From Dactylonectria macrodidyma (lineage: Eukaryota; Ascomycota; Sordariomycetes; Hypocreales; Nectriaceae): a DNA stretch of 64,000 bases. This document shows positions 46,811-58,576 of this stretch, one piece after another. The stretch spans positions 2,663,621-2,727,620 of the forward strand of contig JAGMUV010000007.1 of assembly GCA_020744425.1 (NCBI GenBank). The letters are read 5' to 3'. Positions within the stretch are counted from its first letter, which is position 1. Each line of letters starts with the position of its first letter. Both the position numbers and the translations under genes were made by a program. Under the pieces are notes generated by a model. That model did not search any database. It was not told the DNA's origin and saw only the letters and a program-made list of their open reading frames with translations.

Positions 46811-48256
46811 TTAAGGTTATAGTCCTTAGTAGTGTATACTTAAAAAGGGACTAAAGATTAAATAGTTAAAAAAAAATATAACTAATAATAAATAATAGTT
46901 TAAAGGCCTAAAACCTAAGCCTAAAGCAATAGTAATTTAGAATAACTAGAGTTTTTATTATATTAGAGTATAAGCCTTACTATCTTATTTAACCCTTTAA
47001 GATGCGTTAAGTAGTAAGAAAAGTTAGATTAAAAAGGAGAGTATATATAAAGTCTACTCTCTTTATAGCTAGAGTTAAATCTACTCCCTTATACCCCTCC
47101 TTATAAAGGTTATTTCTACTCCCTAACTAAAATTATCTTTACTTCTTAACTAAGATTATCTCTACTTCCTAACTTAGGTTATCTTTACTTCTTAATTAAA
47201 TTTCTTATTTTTTATTTATAATTATTTATATTTTATTAAGAAAATTAACTAAAAAAAATCTAAAAATTTATATATTTAAATTAAAATATATTTTAATTTT
47301 TTAAGAATTTTATATTATAAAATAGAAATAAATTTATTAGTTAAGAAGTAGAGATAATCTCAGTTAGGAGGTAAAGATAATCTTAATTAAGGAGTAGAGA
47401 TGACCTTTATATAGAGGGGTATATTAAGAGAGTAGATTTAACTCTAGCTATAGAGAGAGTAGACTCTGTTATTATACTTATTAAAAAGCTAAATAAACAA
47501 GCTAGATATTAGAAGGCAAAATCGTTATATAATAAAAGCCTTATAAGAGTTTATTGTATTTTAAGCTTATTATAGTTTTGAATTATAATTTAATTCCCTC
47601 TTTATAATTCTAAATTATAATTTAACTTATTAAAAACTAACTCTTTATAATTTAACTAACTTATAATAAATAATATAATAAATATCTAATATAATAATAT
47701 ACTCTATACTTTTAATAACTTAAGTTTTAATAATTATTATACTCTCTTTATATATAACTTAGATATTAAGCTTAGTAAAGATATAAAAACCCTTAATAAA
47801 CTAAAAGCTATAATAATAAGATATAATTTTAAAGAAATTAGAATTATTAAAACCTAGTAACTTTCTAATAATAAATATATTATTTTAATAATTTTTAAAA
47901 TTAAAGTATTCTTTAAGACTATACTTTTTTAAAATAATTAATAATTTAAAAATTAGATTAAAAATAAATAATACTTTTTAAAATAATTAATAATAAAGCT
48001 AGTATTTAAAATATCTTTAGAAGAAATAGTATTTTTTAGATTATTAGTTAATATTAATAAAGAGTGAATAAGATAAGCTATAAATAATATAGCTATTGTT
48101 AATATATAAAGTAACTAATATATTAAAAACTAAGGGAATCCTGAGTTAAAGGATTTAATAGAGGAAAGTTTTATTAATATAAGGAATAAGAGATAAGAGT
48201 CTATTTATAATTAGATTAACTGATTAAGTAAGTCCTTTATCTTAAAATAACTTAAG
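46811..48256 (+). repeat. Family R repeat, type B, truncated, nested in array unit 3
   Basis: Starts TTAAGGTTATAGTCC and ends at AAATAACTTAAG, missing the last ~110 bp. It hosts the 443-bp foldback element at 47037-47479. Confidence 0.75.
47037..47479. mobile_element. 443-bp foldback element with 9-bp duplication (MULE-like MITE)
   Basis: ATTAAAAAG flanks it at 47028-47036 and 47480-47488. The arms (about 170-190 bp each) are inverted repeats of each other: GTCTACTCTCTTTATAGCTA at the left matches the reverse complement of the right end. Each arm holds 23-bp tandem units of the kind TTATCTCTACTTCCTAACT, about four at the left and three at the right. The centre is AT-rich and non-coding. A 9-bp duplication with long TIRs fits Mutator-like elements; classical foldback elements are the alternative. 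Only copy in the window. Confidence 0.88.
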
Positions 48257-49738
48257 TTTTAATAATTATTATACTCTTTTTATATATAATTTAAATACTA
48301 AGCTTAATAAGAATATAAAAACCCTTAATAAATTAAAAACTATAATAATAAATCATAATTTTAAAAAAATTAGAATTATTAAGACTTAATAACTCTTTTA
48401 TAATCAATAAGTTACCTTAATAATATTTAAAATTAAAGTATTTTTAAAACTATACTTTTTTAAAAATAATTAATAATTAAAAATAAATAATACTTTTTAA
48501 AATAATTAATAATAAAGTTAATAATTAAAATATCTTTAAAAAAAGTAATATTCTTTATATTATTAATTAATATTAATAAAAAGTAAATAATATAATATAT
48601 AAATAATATAATTATTATTAATATATAAAAGGATTAAAAATAATAAAAGGATATAATAAAAAGAGGTTTTATTAATAAGTTCTTAGTAATTAAAAGAAAA
48701 AAAGATAAGAGTCTATTTATAATTAAGTTAATTAATTAATTAAGTCTTTTATTATATAATAACTTAAGTAATATAAATATATAATTATATAAAAATATAG
48801 TAATAAAGAATATAATACTATAAACATAAAAGTCTGAATAGTGGTTTTAATAGTAGAAAATATTATTTTTTTATATTATATTTAAAAAATCTTAAAAAAA
48901 AGAAGAGTAAAATATTATTTATATTTAATACTCTTTATTATTAATCTAACCTTATTTAAAGTTTTAAATATTAAAGAAGTTTAATTAAATTATATAGGTT
49001 ATAGTTAAAATTATATTATTATAATAAAAATAATGTATTTAATAAGTATACTAGTTAAATAAGCTTATTAAACACTTATATTATATAGCTAAAAGTAATA
49101 CTATTATTTTATATACTATTCTCTTAAAAGTAAATTATATTTATATATATACTATATATAAATAATTTTTTTTTATATTTTCTTTATATAATATATCTTA
49201 ATAGTAAATAGTATATTAAATAAACTAATAATAAAAGTACTTCTCTTTATTAAATTTAATATTAAAGTATTACTTATTAAATTAATTTATTATAATTTAT
49301 TAACTTTATTAAATAAAGCTATTTCTATAATTATATATAGAATTATTAAATTTAATATATTATTATATAATAGTATTTATTTTATATTATTTAATATTAT
49401 CTTTTTAAAATACTTTTTAAAGCTCTTAATTAATAATTATATTACTATTTTAGTTTCTATATATCTTATTTTTCTTAATAAAGTATTAAAACTAAAAATA
49501 TTACTATTATTAAAAAGAATAGTAAGTAATAGACTATTAAACTTTTATTTTATAAGTATTAAGAACTTTATTTTAATTATAAGAATAGTATACTTTTTAA
49601 TTAATATTTAAAATAGTATATATTATAATATAATAAGTTAGTTAATTATTAATATATTAAAAGCCTAGTTATTTAATATAATAATAAAAATATAATCCTT
49701 TTTTAATTATAATAAGGATATTATAAAATAGTATATAC

Positions 49739-51600
49739 TATTAAAACCACTGTTCAGACTTTTATTTTTACATTACTATATTTCTATATAGTTATATATT
49801 ATTTTATTTAAGTTATCTTAAAATAAAAGACTTAAGTAATTAATTAACTTTATTATAAATAGACTCTTGTTCTTCTTTTTTTAAAACTAAGTATCTTATA
49901 TTAAATCCTTTAATTTATTAAATAATAAAATTCTTTTAATTTTTAATATAATTATTATTTTTTTAATTATATATTAATTAATATAATATTAATTTATAAT
50001 AATATGCTTTATATATTATAGCTTTTTACATTATTAAAAAAAGTAATATTAATAATTAGTATTTCTTTTTATTATCTATTTTAAATTAATTCTTTTAATA
50101 AAATTTATTATATTTTAATTTATTAAATTATATTTTTATATAATAAAGTATATAAAAGTAAGTTATATTAAAAAATATAATACTTAAAGATTATTAATTA
50201 AATAAGCTTTTTATAATTAAATTAATTAAATTAAGTTTTTATTATATATTTTTAATTAAATAAATAAAATATATTTTATAATTTAAAAAATAAGTTTTAA
50301 TTTTTTTTAATTCTTTTAATTAATATATATATATAATAATTCTTATATATTAATATTAATAAAGATTTATAAATATTATATAATATTATATATATATTAA
50401 GGTTATAGTCCTTAGTAGTGCATACTTAAAAAGGGGCTAGAGATTAAATAATAATAAAAAAAAAAAACTAATAATAAATAATAGTATAAAGGCCTAAAAC
50501 CCAAGCTTAAGGTAATAGTAACTCAGAATGACTAGAGTTTTTACTGCATTAGGATGCAAGCCTTACTATCCTAATTAACCCTTTGAGATGCATTAAGCAG
50601 CTAGAAAGCTAGATAGAAAAGCTAGATATCAGAAGGCAAAATCGTCATACGATAAAAGCCCTATGAGGGCTCTGCATTCATCGCATTCCAAGTTACCTTA
50701 TCGTAATTCCAAGTCGCAATTCAATGCTTTGTAATTCCTGATCGCAATTTAACTACCTGCTTGCAATATAACTGACTCATAATGACCCCCCCCCCCCGAT
50801 TAAACAAATGACACAATACGTATGCAGCGCATTATATAATAGCCTAGCAGACCCTCACTAATACTAGTATATAAGAATCATCTTATATATATACTAGCTA
50901 AAAGAATTAAAGAAGATTAAAGCCTACTTCCTAAGCTATAAAGAGCATCTTATCTATTTAGCCTAGAATATATAATAGAAGCTAAGTTTAGCTAGCCTAA
51001 TTATAAGAAACTTATCTAGCTAGTAATCTTTAATTACTATATCTTTTAAAAGAACCTATTTCTATAAGCCTTACTAAATAAGGATATAATCTAATAGATT
51101 AAGATAGAGTAAGTCTTATTAGAAGAATTAGCTTAAAAGGAAGTAAAGAAAGAAATAATAACTATTAATAATGCTTTCTTTAATAACCTAAAGAGCTATA
51201 ATATATAGGTTATGCAGTTATAGGCCGACCTTATGCTGATTAATATGCAGCTAAAGGAGTGACGCATTAGAAACTAAGGGAATCCTAGAACGGTTAAAGG
51301 ATTTAGCAGAGGAAGGTTCTGTAAGGGAGGAGGGATAAGAGTCTATCTATAACTAGGTCGACTAATCAATCAAGTCCTTCGTCTTAAGATAACTTAAGTA
51401 ATATAAATACATAACTATATAGAAATGCAGTAATAAGGAACGCAGTAGTGCAAAAATAAAAGTCCGAATAGCGGTTTTAATAGCGATTATATATATATAT
51501 TATATTATTTATTTAATTTAAAAGAGTTATTATATAATAATTATATTATAAATAATTAAATTATAATTTAATAATAATTATAAAATAAGAATTATATTAT
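49739..51600 (-). repeat. Family R repeat, type A, split by a younger copy
   Basis: From CTATTAAAACCACTGTTCAG through the type A interior to 50397, then continuing at 51487 (TTATATATATATATTATATT...) to about 51600. The intervening copy is far less decayed. Confidence 0.75.
50398..51486 (+). repeat. Family R repeat, type A, best-preserved full copy
   Basis: 1089 bp from TAAGGTTATAGTCC to GCGGTTTTAATAGCGA. It preserves ATCGTCATACG, TCGCATTCC and TGATCGCAATT, a 12-C run at 50786-50797, two GATAGAAAAGCTA-type units and an A-run. The best template for reconstructing type A. Confidence 0.88.
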
Positions 51601-52133
51601 AATAATAAAATATAATTTTTAAAAAAACTAGAATTATTAAAACTTAATAACTTTCTAATAATAAGTAAGTTATTTTAATAACTTTTAAAACTAAAGTATT
51701 CTTAAGATTATACTTATTTAAAAGTAATTAATAATTTAAAAATTAGATAAAAAATAAATAATACTTTTTAAAGTAATTAATATTAAAGTTAGTATTTAAA
51801 ATATTTTTTAAAAATATACTAATTTTTAAATTATTAATAAATATTAATAAAAAGTAAATAATATAAATTATAAGTAATATAATTATTATTAATATATAAG
51901 ATGATTAATAATTATATTAAAAACTATAGAAATCTTATTAGAATGGTTAAAGGATTTAATAAAGAAAGGTTAATTCTTAGTAATTAGAGGAGGAAGGATA
52001 AGAGTCTATTTATAATTAGAGTAATTAATTAATTAAGTCCTTTATTATATGATAACTTAAGTAATATAAATATAAAACTATATAGAAATATAATAATATA
52101 GAAATAAAAGTCCGAATAGTAGTTTTAATAGTA
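51600..52133 (+). repeat. Family R fragment, type B, right part
   Basis: Matches the last ~530 bp of type B (AACTAGAATTATTAAAACTT ... AAGTCCGAATAGTAGTTTT). The left end is lost at the junction with the preceding copy. Confidence 0.7.
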
Positions 52134-52224
52134 ATATGTATATATATATATTAATATTTATAATAGTTTTATAAATAATTCTAATTAATCTTATTTTTAC
52201 TTTTTATAAATATTATATTAAACT

Positions 52225-52495
52225 TATTATCTTTAATAGTATATATTTACAAAGAGGCTAGAGGTTAAATAGTTTAATAATAAAAAATTTATAACTACTA
52301 ATAAATAATAATATAAAGGCTTAAAAACTAAGCCTAAAGTAATAATAATTTAAAATAACTAGAGTTTTTATTATATTAAAGTATAAGCCTTACTATTTTA
52401 TTTAACTCTTTAAAATATATTAAGTAATTAAAAAGCTAAATAGAAAAGCTAAATATTAAAAAGTAAAATCATTATATAATAAAAGCCTTATAAGT
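52225..52495 (+). repeat. Family R fragment, fixed-end side
   Basis: Decayed first ~270 bp, ending at AAAAGCCTTATAAG, 15 bp before the next copy. Confidence 0.65.
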
Positions 52496-52510
52496 CCTTT
52501 ACTTTATTAT

Positions 52511-53551
52511 TAAGGTTATAGTCCTTAGTAGTGCATACTTAGAGAGAGGCTAGAGATTAAATACGAAAAAAAAAATAACTAATAACAAATAATAGTATAA
52601 GGGCTTAAAACCTAAGCCTAAAGTAATAGTAACTTAGAATGACTAGAGTTTTTACTATATTAGAGTATAAGCCTTTAAAATACATTAAGTAGCTAGAAAG
52701 CTAGAAAGAAAAGCTAAAGCAAAATTATCATATAATAAAAGCCCTATAAGAGCTCTGCATTCATTATATTCTAAGTTTATTATAATTCTAATTATATTAT
52801 AATTTAATACTTTATAATTTCTATTATATTATAATTTAACTACTTATAATATAACTAATTTATAATAACTCCTTCTAATTTAATAAATAATATAATATAT
52901 ATATAATACATTATATAATAGCTTAATAGACCTTTATTAATACTAATATATAAGAATTATCTTATATATATATTAACTAAAAGAATTAAAAAAAATTAAA
53001 GACTACTTTTTAAATTATAAAGAGTATCTTATCTATTTAGCCTAAGACTTATAATAAAGGCTAAATTTAATTAACTTAATTATAAAAGGCTTATTTAATT
53101 AATAATTTTTAATTATTATATTTTTTAAAAGAATCTATTCTTATAAGCTTTATTAAATAAAGATATAATTTAATAAATTAAAATAGAGTAAGTCTTATTA
53201 GAAGAATTAGCTTAAAAAGAAGTAAAAAAAGAAATAATAACTATTAATAATGCCTTCTTTAATAACCTAAAGAGCTATAATATATAGATTATATAATTAT
53301 AGGCTGACGTTATATTAATTAATATATAGCTAAAGGAGTGATGACTGTATTAAAAACTAAGGGAATTCTACTAGAATAATTAAAGGATTTAGTAGAGGAA
53401 GGTTTAGAGGAGGAAGGATAAGAGTCTATCTATAACTAGGTTAACTAATTAATTAAGTCTTTCGTCTTAAGATAACTTAAATAATGCAAATATATAATAT
53501 AGAAATGCAGTAGTGCAGAAATAAAAGTCTGAATAATGGTTTTAATAGTGA
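52511..53551 (+). repeat. Family R repeat, type A, full length
   Basis: From TAAGGTTATAGTCC to TGGTTTTAATAGTG. One or two GATAGAAAAGCTA-like units only. No clear target duplication. Confidence 0.8.
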
Positions 53552-53554
53552 ATA

Positions 53555-53745
53555 TTAATTATAATAAGTTAATAGATTTAATAAAAGAAAGTTTTATAAA
53601 AGGGAAGGGATAAGAGTCTATTTATAATTAGATTAATTAATTACTTAAGTCCTTTATTTTAAAATAATTTAAATAATAAAAATATATAACTATATAAAAA
53701 TATAATAATATAAAAATAAAAGTCTGAATAGTGGTTTTAATCGTA
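53555..53745 (+). repeat. Family R fragment (GGTTTTAAT side)
   Basis: Last ~190 bp of the family (AATAGATTTAATAAAAG ... GTCTGAATAGTGGTTTTAAT), immediately after a full copy. Confidence 0.65.
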
Positions 53746-53940
53746 TAATAAAGATTATATAAGTTTATATTAAGTAATATAATAATATAAGAATTAAGTT
53801 CTTTATACTATTTATACTATATAATAACTACTTTAAGAATATTTTAATTTTAATTAAGTAATATATTTACTTTTAATACTTTATATTTTAATATTAATAT
53901 AAGTATTAATCCTTTACTTATAAATATTATTTTGATTATA

Positions 53941-54379
53941 ACACATATAATAAGCATACTAGCTAAATAAGTATACTAATTACTTATATTTTATACTTTA
54001 AATTATAATTCTTAAAAAATTCCTAAAAATCTAAACTAAATTTAAAACATCTAAAACTTAATATATAGGCTAATTTTATAAAAACTTATATAAAAACTTA
54101 TATAAAAACTTTTTATAAAATTTTACTTATTTTCTTTTATAAAGTTATTAAGAAAAAACCTATTCGCACTATATACTTTCTTAATTTTATATATAATAAG
54201 CTAATTAAAAACTTAAGGAAAATACTATACTATTTTCTTTTTTTTTAAATATCTAAAAATGATTTTTTTATATTTTTAATAATTATATAGCCTATTTTAA
54301 AAATGTGATATTATTGCTTTTAATTATATAGTATGAGTGTCTGGTAAGCTTGTTTAACTAGCATGCTTATTATATATAT
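53941..54379 (-). mobile_element. TA-flanked MITE, copy d, about 439 bp
   Basis: ACACATATAATAAGCATACT at the left; GCTTATTATATATAT at the right; TA on both sides. The internal orientation is opposite to copies a-c. Strongly decayed. Confidence 0.75.
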
Positions 54380-54884
54380 TATAATCTTTAATTTATAATT
54401 TAAAAAGTTTAATTTTTTTATTATTATATTTAAAACCTTAAGTCTTTTAAATATAATAATAAAAATGTTAGAAATTAATTAATATATTTAAAAAATTTTT
54501 ATATTTATTTCTTATTATTTAATATTACTAACTTAATAGTAATTATAGTAATTAAAGCTATTATGAGATTATTTATACTTTTAAATATAAAATTACTATT
54601 ACTTAGTTTAATAACTAATAAGATTATTAAAAAAAGTATAATAAGTAATTTATATTAATACTTAGTTTTTAAAGCTTATATTTAAGTGTTAAAAATAAAA
54701 CTAATATAAAAACTTTTTTTAAAGTAATAATAATAACTATAAAGTATATATTATACACTATTAGTTATAATATTACTATATATAATAAAACTTTAAAATA
54801 ATAATATAATATAAAGTAATAAGAATTAAGAAAAAAGTATATTTAAATTAATAATAATTAAGATATTAGAATATTCTTATACAT

Positions 54885-56003
54885 TAAGGTTATAGTCCTT
54901 AGTAGCGCATATTTAGAGAGAGGCTAGAGATTAAATAGTAAAAAGAAAATAATAACTAATAGTGAATAATAGTATAAGAGCCTAAAACCTAAGCCTAAAG
55001 TAATAATAATTCAGAATGACTAGAGTTTTTACTATATTAGAGTATAAGCCTTATTATTCTAATTAATTCTATAAAATATATTAAGTAATTAAAAAGCTAA
55101 ATAGAAAAGCTAAATAGAAAAGCTAGATATTAGAAAGTAAAATCAATATATATTAAAAGCCTTATAAGAGTTCTGCATTTATTATATTCTAAGCTTATTA
55201 TAATTCTAAATTATAATTTAATACTTTATAATTCTTATTATATTATAATTTAATTACTTACTTTTAATATAACTAACTTATAATAACCCCTTTTAACTAA
55301 ATAAATAATATAATATATATATAGTAAATTATATAATAGTTTAATAGACTCTTATTAATACTAATATATAAAAATTATCTTATATATATATTAATTAAAA
55401 GAATTAAAAAAAATTAAAACTTACTTTTTAAATTATAAAGAGTATTTTATTTATTTAGCTTAAGACTTAGAATAAAGGCTAAGTTTAGCTAATTTAATTA
55501 TAAAAGGCTTATTTAATTAATAATCTTTAATTACTATATTTTTTTAAAAGAATTTATTTTTATAAACTCTATTAAATAAGAATATAATTTAATAAATTAA
55601 AATAAAGTAAGTCTTATTAAAAGAATTAATTTAAAAGAAAGTTAAAAAAGAAATAATTATTATTAATAATACTTTCTTTAATAACTTAAAGAGCTATAAT
55701 ATATAAATTATATTATTATAAGCTAACTTTATACTAATTAATATATAGCTAAAAGAGTAATATATTAAAAACTAAAAGAATCTTATTATAATTACTTTTA
55801 ATATTAATTATAATAAGTTAAAGGATTTAGTAAAGAAAGATTAGTTTTTAATAATTAGAAGAAGAGAAATAAAAGTCTATTTATAATAAGGTTAATTAAT
55901 TAATTAAGTCCTTTATTTTAAGATAACTTAAGTAATATAAATATATAATTATATAAAAATATAATAATATAAAAATAAAAGTCTAAATAGCGGTTTTAAT
56001 AAG
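54885..56003 (+). repeat. Family R repeat, type A, full length
   Basis: From TAAGGTTATAGTCC to GCGGTTTTAATAAG. Flanks AGAATATTCTTATACAT and AGAATATTATTATATAT are probably a diverged duplication. Confidence 0.8.
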
Positions 56004-56789
56004 AATATTATTATATATATAATAATATAATAGTAAATAGTATAATTATTATAATTATTAAAATAAGATACTTAACTTTATAAAAAGGAGTAATTAAAAT
56101 GTATAATATTTATATAATTTTACTAAGCTAATAAAAAGCATCGAATATATATATATAATAAAAGAAGAAAATTACTATATTAAAAACTAATAAAAAGGTA
56201 AGATTAAGAATATATACGTAATAAAACCGCTATTAAAACCGCTATTTGGACTTTTATTTTTACATTACTGCGTTTCTATATTATATATTTGCATTACTTA
56301 AGTTATCTTAAGATAAAGAACTTAACTAATTAGTTAACCTAGTTATAAATAGACTCTTATCCCTCTTTCTTTATAAAACCTTCCTTTACTAAATCCTTTA
56401 ACCTTAATATCAGAAGTAACTATAGTAAGATTCCTTTAGTTTCTAATATAATTATTAATTATTTTATATATTAATAATAATTATATTTTTTATAACTTAT
56501 ATTATTTATTTTTTATTAATATTAATTAATAACTTAAAGAATACTATTTTTTTAAAAATATTTTAAATATTAGCTTTATTATTAATTATTTTAAAAAGTA
56601 TTATTTATTTTTAATTTAATTCTTAAATTATTAATTATTTTTAAAAAAGTATAGTCTTAAGAATACTTTAGTTTTAAAGATTATTAAAGTAATTTACTTA
56701 CTATTAAAGAGTTATTAAGTTTTAATAGTTTTAATTTTTTTAAAATTATATTTTATTATTATAGTTTTTAGCTTATTAAAGGTTTTTAT

Positions 56790-57870
56790 TAAGGTTATGG
56801 TCCTTTAGTAGCGCATACTCAGAGAGGGGCCAGAGGTTAAATAGTAAAAAAAAAAAAAAATAACTAATAGTAAATAATAGTGTAAGAGCCTAAAACCCAA
56901 GCCTAAGGTAATAATAACTCAAAATGACTAGAGTTTCTACTACATCAGGGTATAAGCCTTACTATCCTAATCAACCCTTTAAAATGCATTAAGCAGCTAG
57001 AAAGCTAGATAGAAAAGCTAGATAGAAAAGCTAAATAGAAAAGCTAGATAGAAAAGCTAGATATCAGAAGGCAAAATCGTTTTATAATAAAAGCCCTATA
57101 AGAGTTCGTCGCATTCTAAGTTACCTTATCGCAGTTCTAAGTCATAATTCAGTTACCTCTTTATAATTCTAGTTATATTATAATTCAGCTTATTAAAGAC
57201 TAAAATGAATACTATAATAAATATCTAATATAATACACTCTATGCTTCTAATAACTCAGGTTTTAGTAATTATTATGCTCTTTCTATATATAACTTAGAT
57301 ACTAAGCTTAGTAAGGATATAAAAACCTTTAATAAACTAAAGGCTATAATAATAGAATATAGTTTTAAAGAAATTAGAACTATTAAGACTTAGTAACTCT
57401 TTAATAGTAAGTAAATCGCCTTAGCGATCTTTAAGACTGAAGTATTCTTAAGACTATGCCTCTTTAGAAGTAACTAATGATTTAAGAACTGGATTAAAAA
57501 CGAATGATACTTCTTAAGGCGATTAGTAGTAAAGCTAGCATCTGAAATATCCTTAGAAGAAATAGCGTTCTTCGAGTCGCTAGCTAATATTAATAAGGGG
57601 TGGATGATGTAAGTCATGAGAAACGTAGCCATTATTAACGTATAAAACGACTGATGCGTTAGAAACCAAGGGAATCCTGCTGCTTGGTAGAACGGTTGAA
57701 GGATTTAGTAGAGGAAGGTTTAAAGGAAGAGCGATAAGAGTCTATCTATAACTAGGTCAACCAATCAATCGAGTCCTTCGTCTTAAGATAACTCAAGCAA
57801 TGCAAACACGTGACTGTATAGAAACGCGGCAGCGCAGAAACAAAAGTCCGAACAGTGGTTTTAATAGCGA
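56790..57870 (+). repeat. Family R repeat, type B, best-preserved full copy, exact 14-bp duplication
   Basis: 1081 bp from TAAGGTTATGGTCC to GTGGTTTTAATAGCGA; TTAAAGGTTTTTAT at 56776-56789 and 57871-57884. The second half keeps much GC (57410-57850: TCGCCTTAGCGATC, AACACGTGAC, CGCGGCAGCGC). Five GATAGAAAAGCTA-type units at 57003-57062 and a 15-A run at about 56847. The best template for type B. Confidence 0.92.
57003..57062. repeat. 13-bp VNTR inside family R
   Basis: About five units of the type GAAAAGCTAGATA. Other copies have two (near 50610), four (near 42540) or five (near 45560), so the array expands and contracts between copies. Confidence 0.85.
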
Positions 57871-58410
57871 TTAAAGGTTTTTATATTCTTATTAAGCTTA
57901 GTATTTAAATTATATATAAAAAGAGTATAATAATTATTAAAACTTAAATTATTAAGAGTATAGAGTATATTATATTAGATATTTATTATAGTATTTATTA
58001 TAAGTTAGTTAGATTAATAAGAGTTAGTCTTTAATAAGCTGAATTGCGATTTAGAATTATAAAGGTAATTGAATTATAATATAAGTATGAGTTAGAACTG
58101 TGATAAGGTAACTTAGAATGCGATAAAGTGAAGCTCTTATAAGGTTTTTATTATATAATGATTTTGCCTTCTGATATTTAGCTTTTCTATCTAGCTTTCT
58201 AGCTGCTTAACGCATCTCAAAGGGTTAATTAGGATAGTAAGGCTTATACCCTGATGTAATAGAAACTCTAGTTATTCTGAGTTACTATTGCCTTAAGCTT
58301 AGGTTTTAGGCCCTTATACTATTATTTACTATTGGTTTTTTTTTTTTTTTTTTACTATTTAACCTCTGGCCCCTCTCTGAGTGTGCGCTACTAAAGGACC
58401 ATAACCTTAA

Positions 58411-58560
58411 TAGTAAAAACTCTAGTCATTCTAAGTTACTATTGCCTTAACCCTGGGTTTTAAGCTCTTATACTATTATTTATTATTAGTTATTTTTTTT
58501 TTTTACTATTTAACCTCTAGCCCCTTTCTAAGTGTGCATTACTAAGAACTATAACCTTAA
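58411..58560 (-). repeat. Family R, truncated 150-bp copy keeping the CCTTAA end
   Basis: TAGTAAAAACTCTAGTCATT ... GAACTATAACCTTAA; directly abuts the CCTTAA end of the preceding copy, giving a tandem pair of the same end. Confidence 0.75.
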
Positions 58561-58576
58561 AAAATATATCTTTTAT

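Larger units (their letters stand above)
46317..48853 (+). repeat. Family R repeat, type B, full length but split (array unit 3)
   Basis: Starts TAACGTTATAATCC, is interrupted at 46811-48256 by another copy, and ends in GTGGTTTTAATAG near 48853. The interruption is bordered by a 28-bp direct duplication (46783-46810 and 48257-48284, one mismatch). Confidence 0.75.
56221..58410 (-). repeat. Family R repeat, type B, split by a younger copy
   Basis: Starts CTATTAAAACCGCTATTTGG, is interrupted at 56790-57870, and ends GGACCATAACCTTAA at 58410 after an 18-T run (about 58329) and a well-preserved CTGGCCCCTCTCTGAG. Confidence 0.82.

Noticed and set aside
50786..50797. 12-C run as a functional G-quadruplex or telomere-like site
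   Set aside because: A single homopolymer inside a repeat copy, absent from decayed relatives; RIP does not act on CpC, so survival needs no function.
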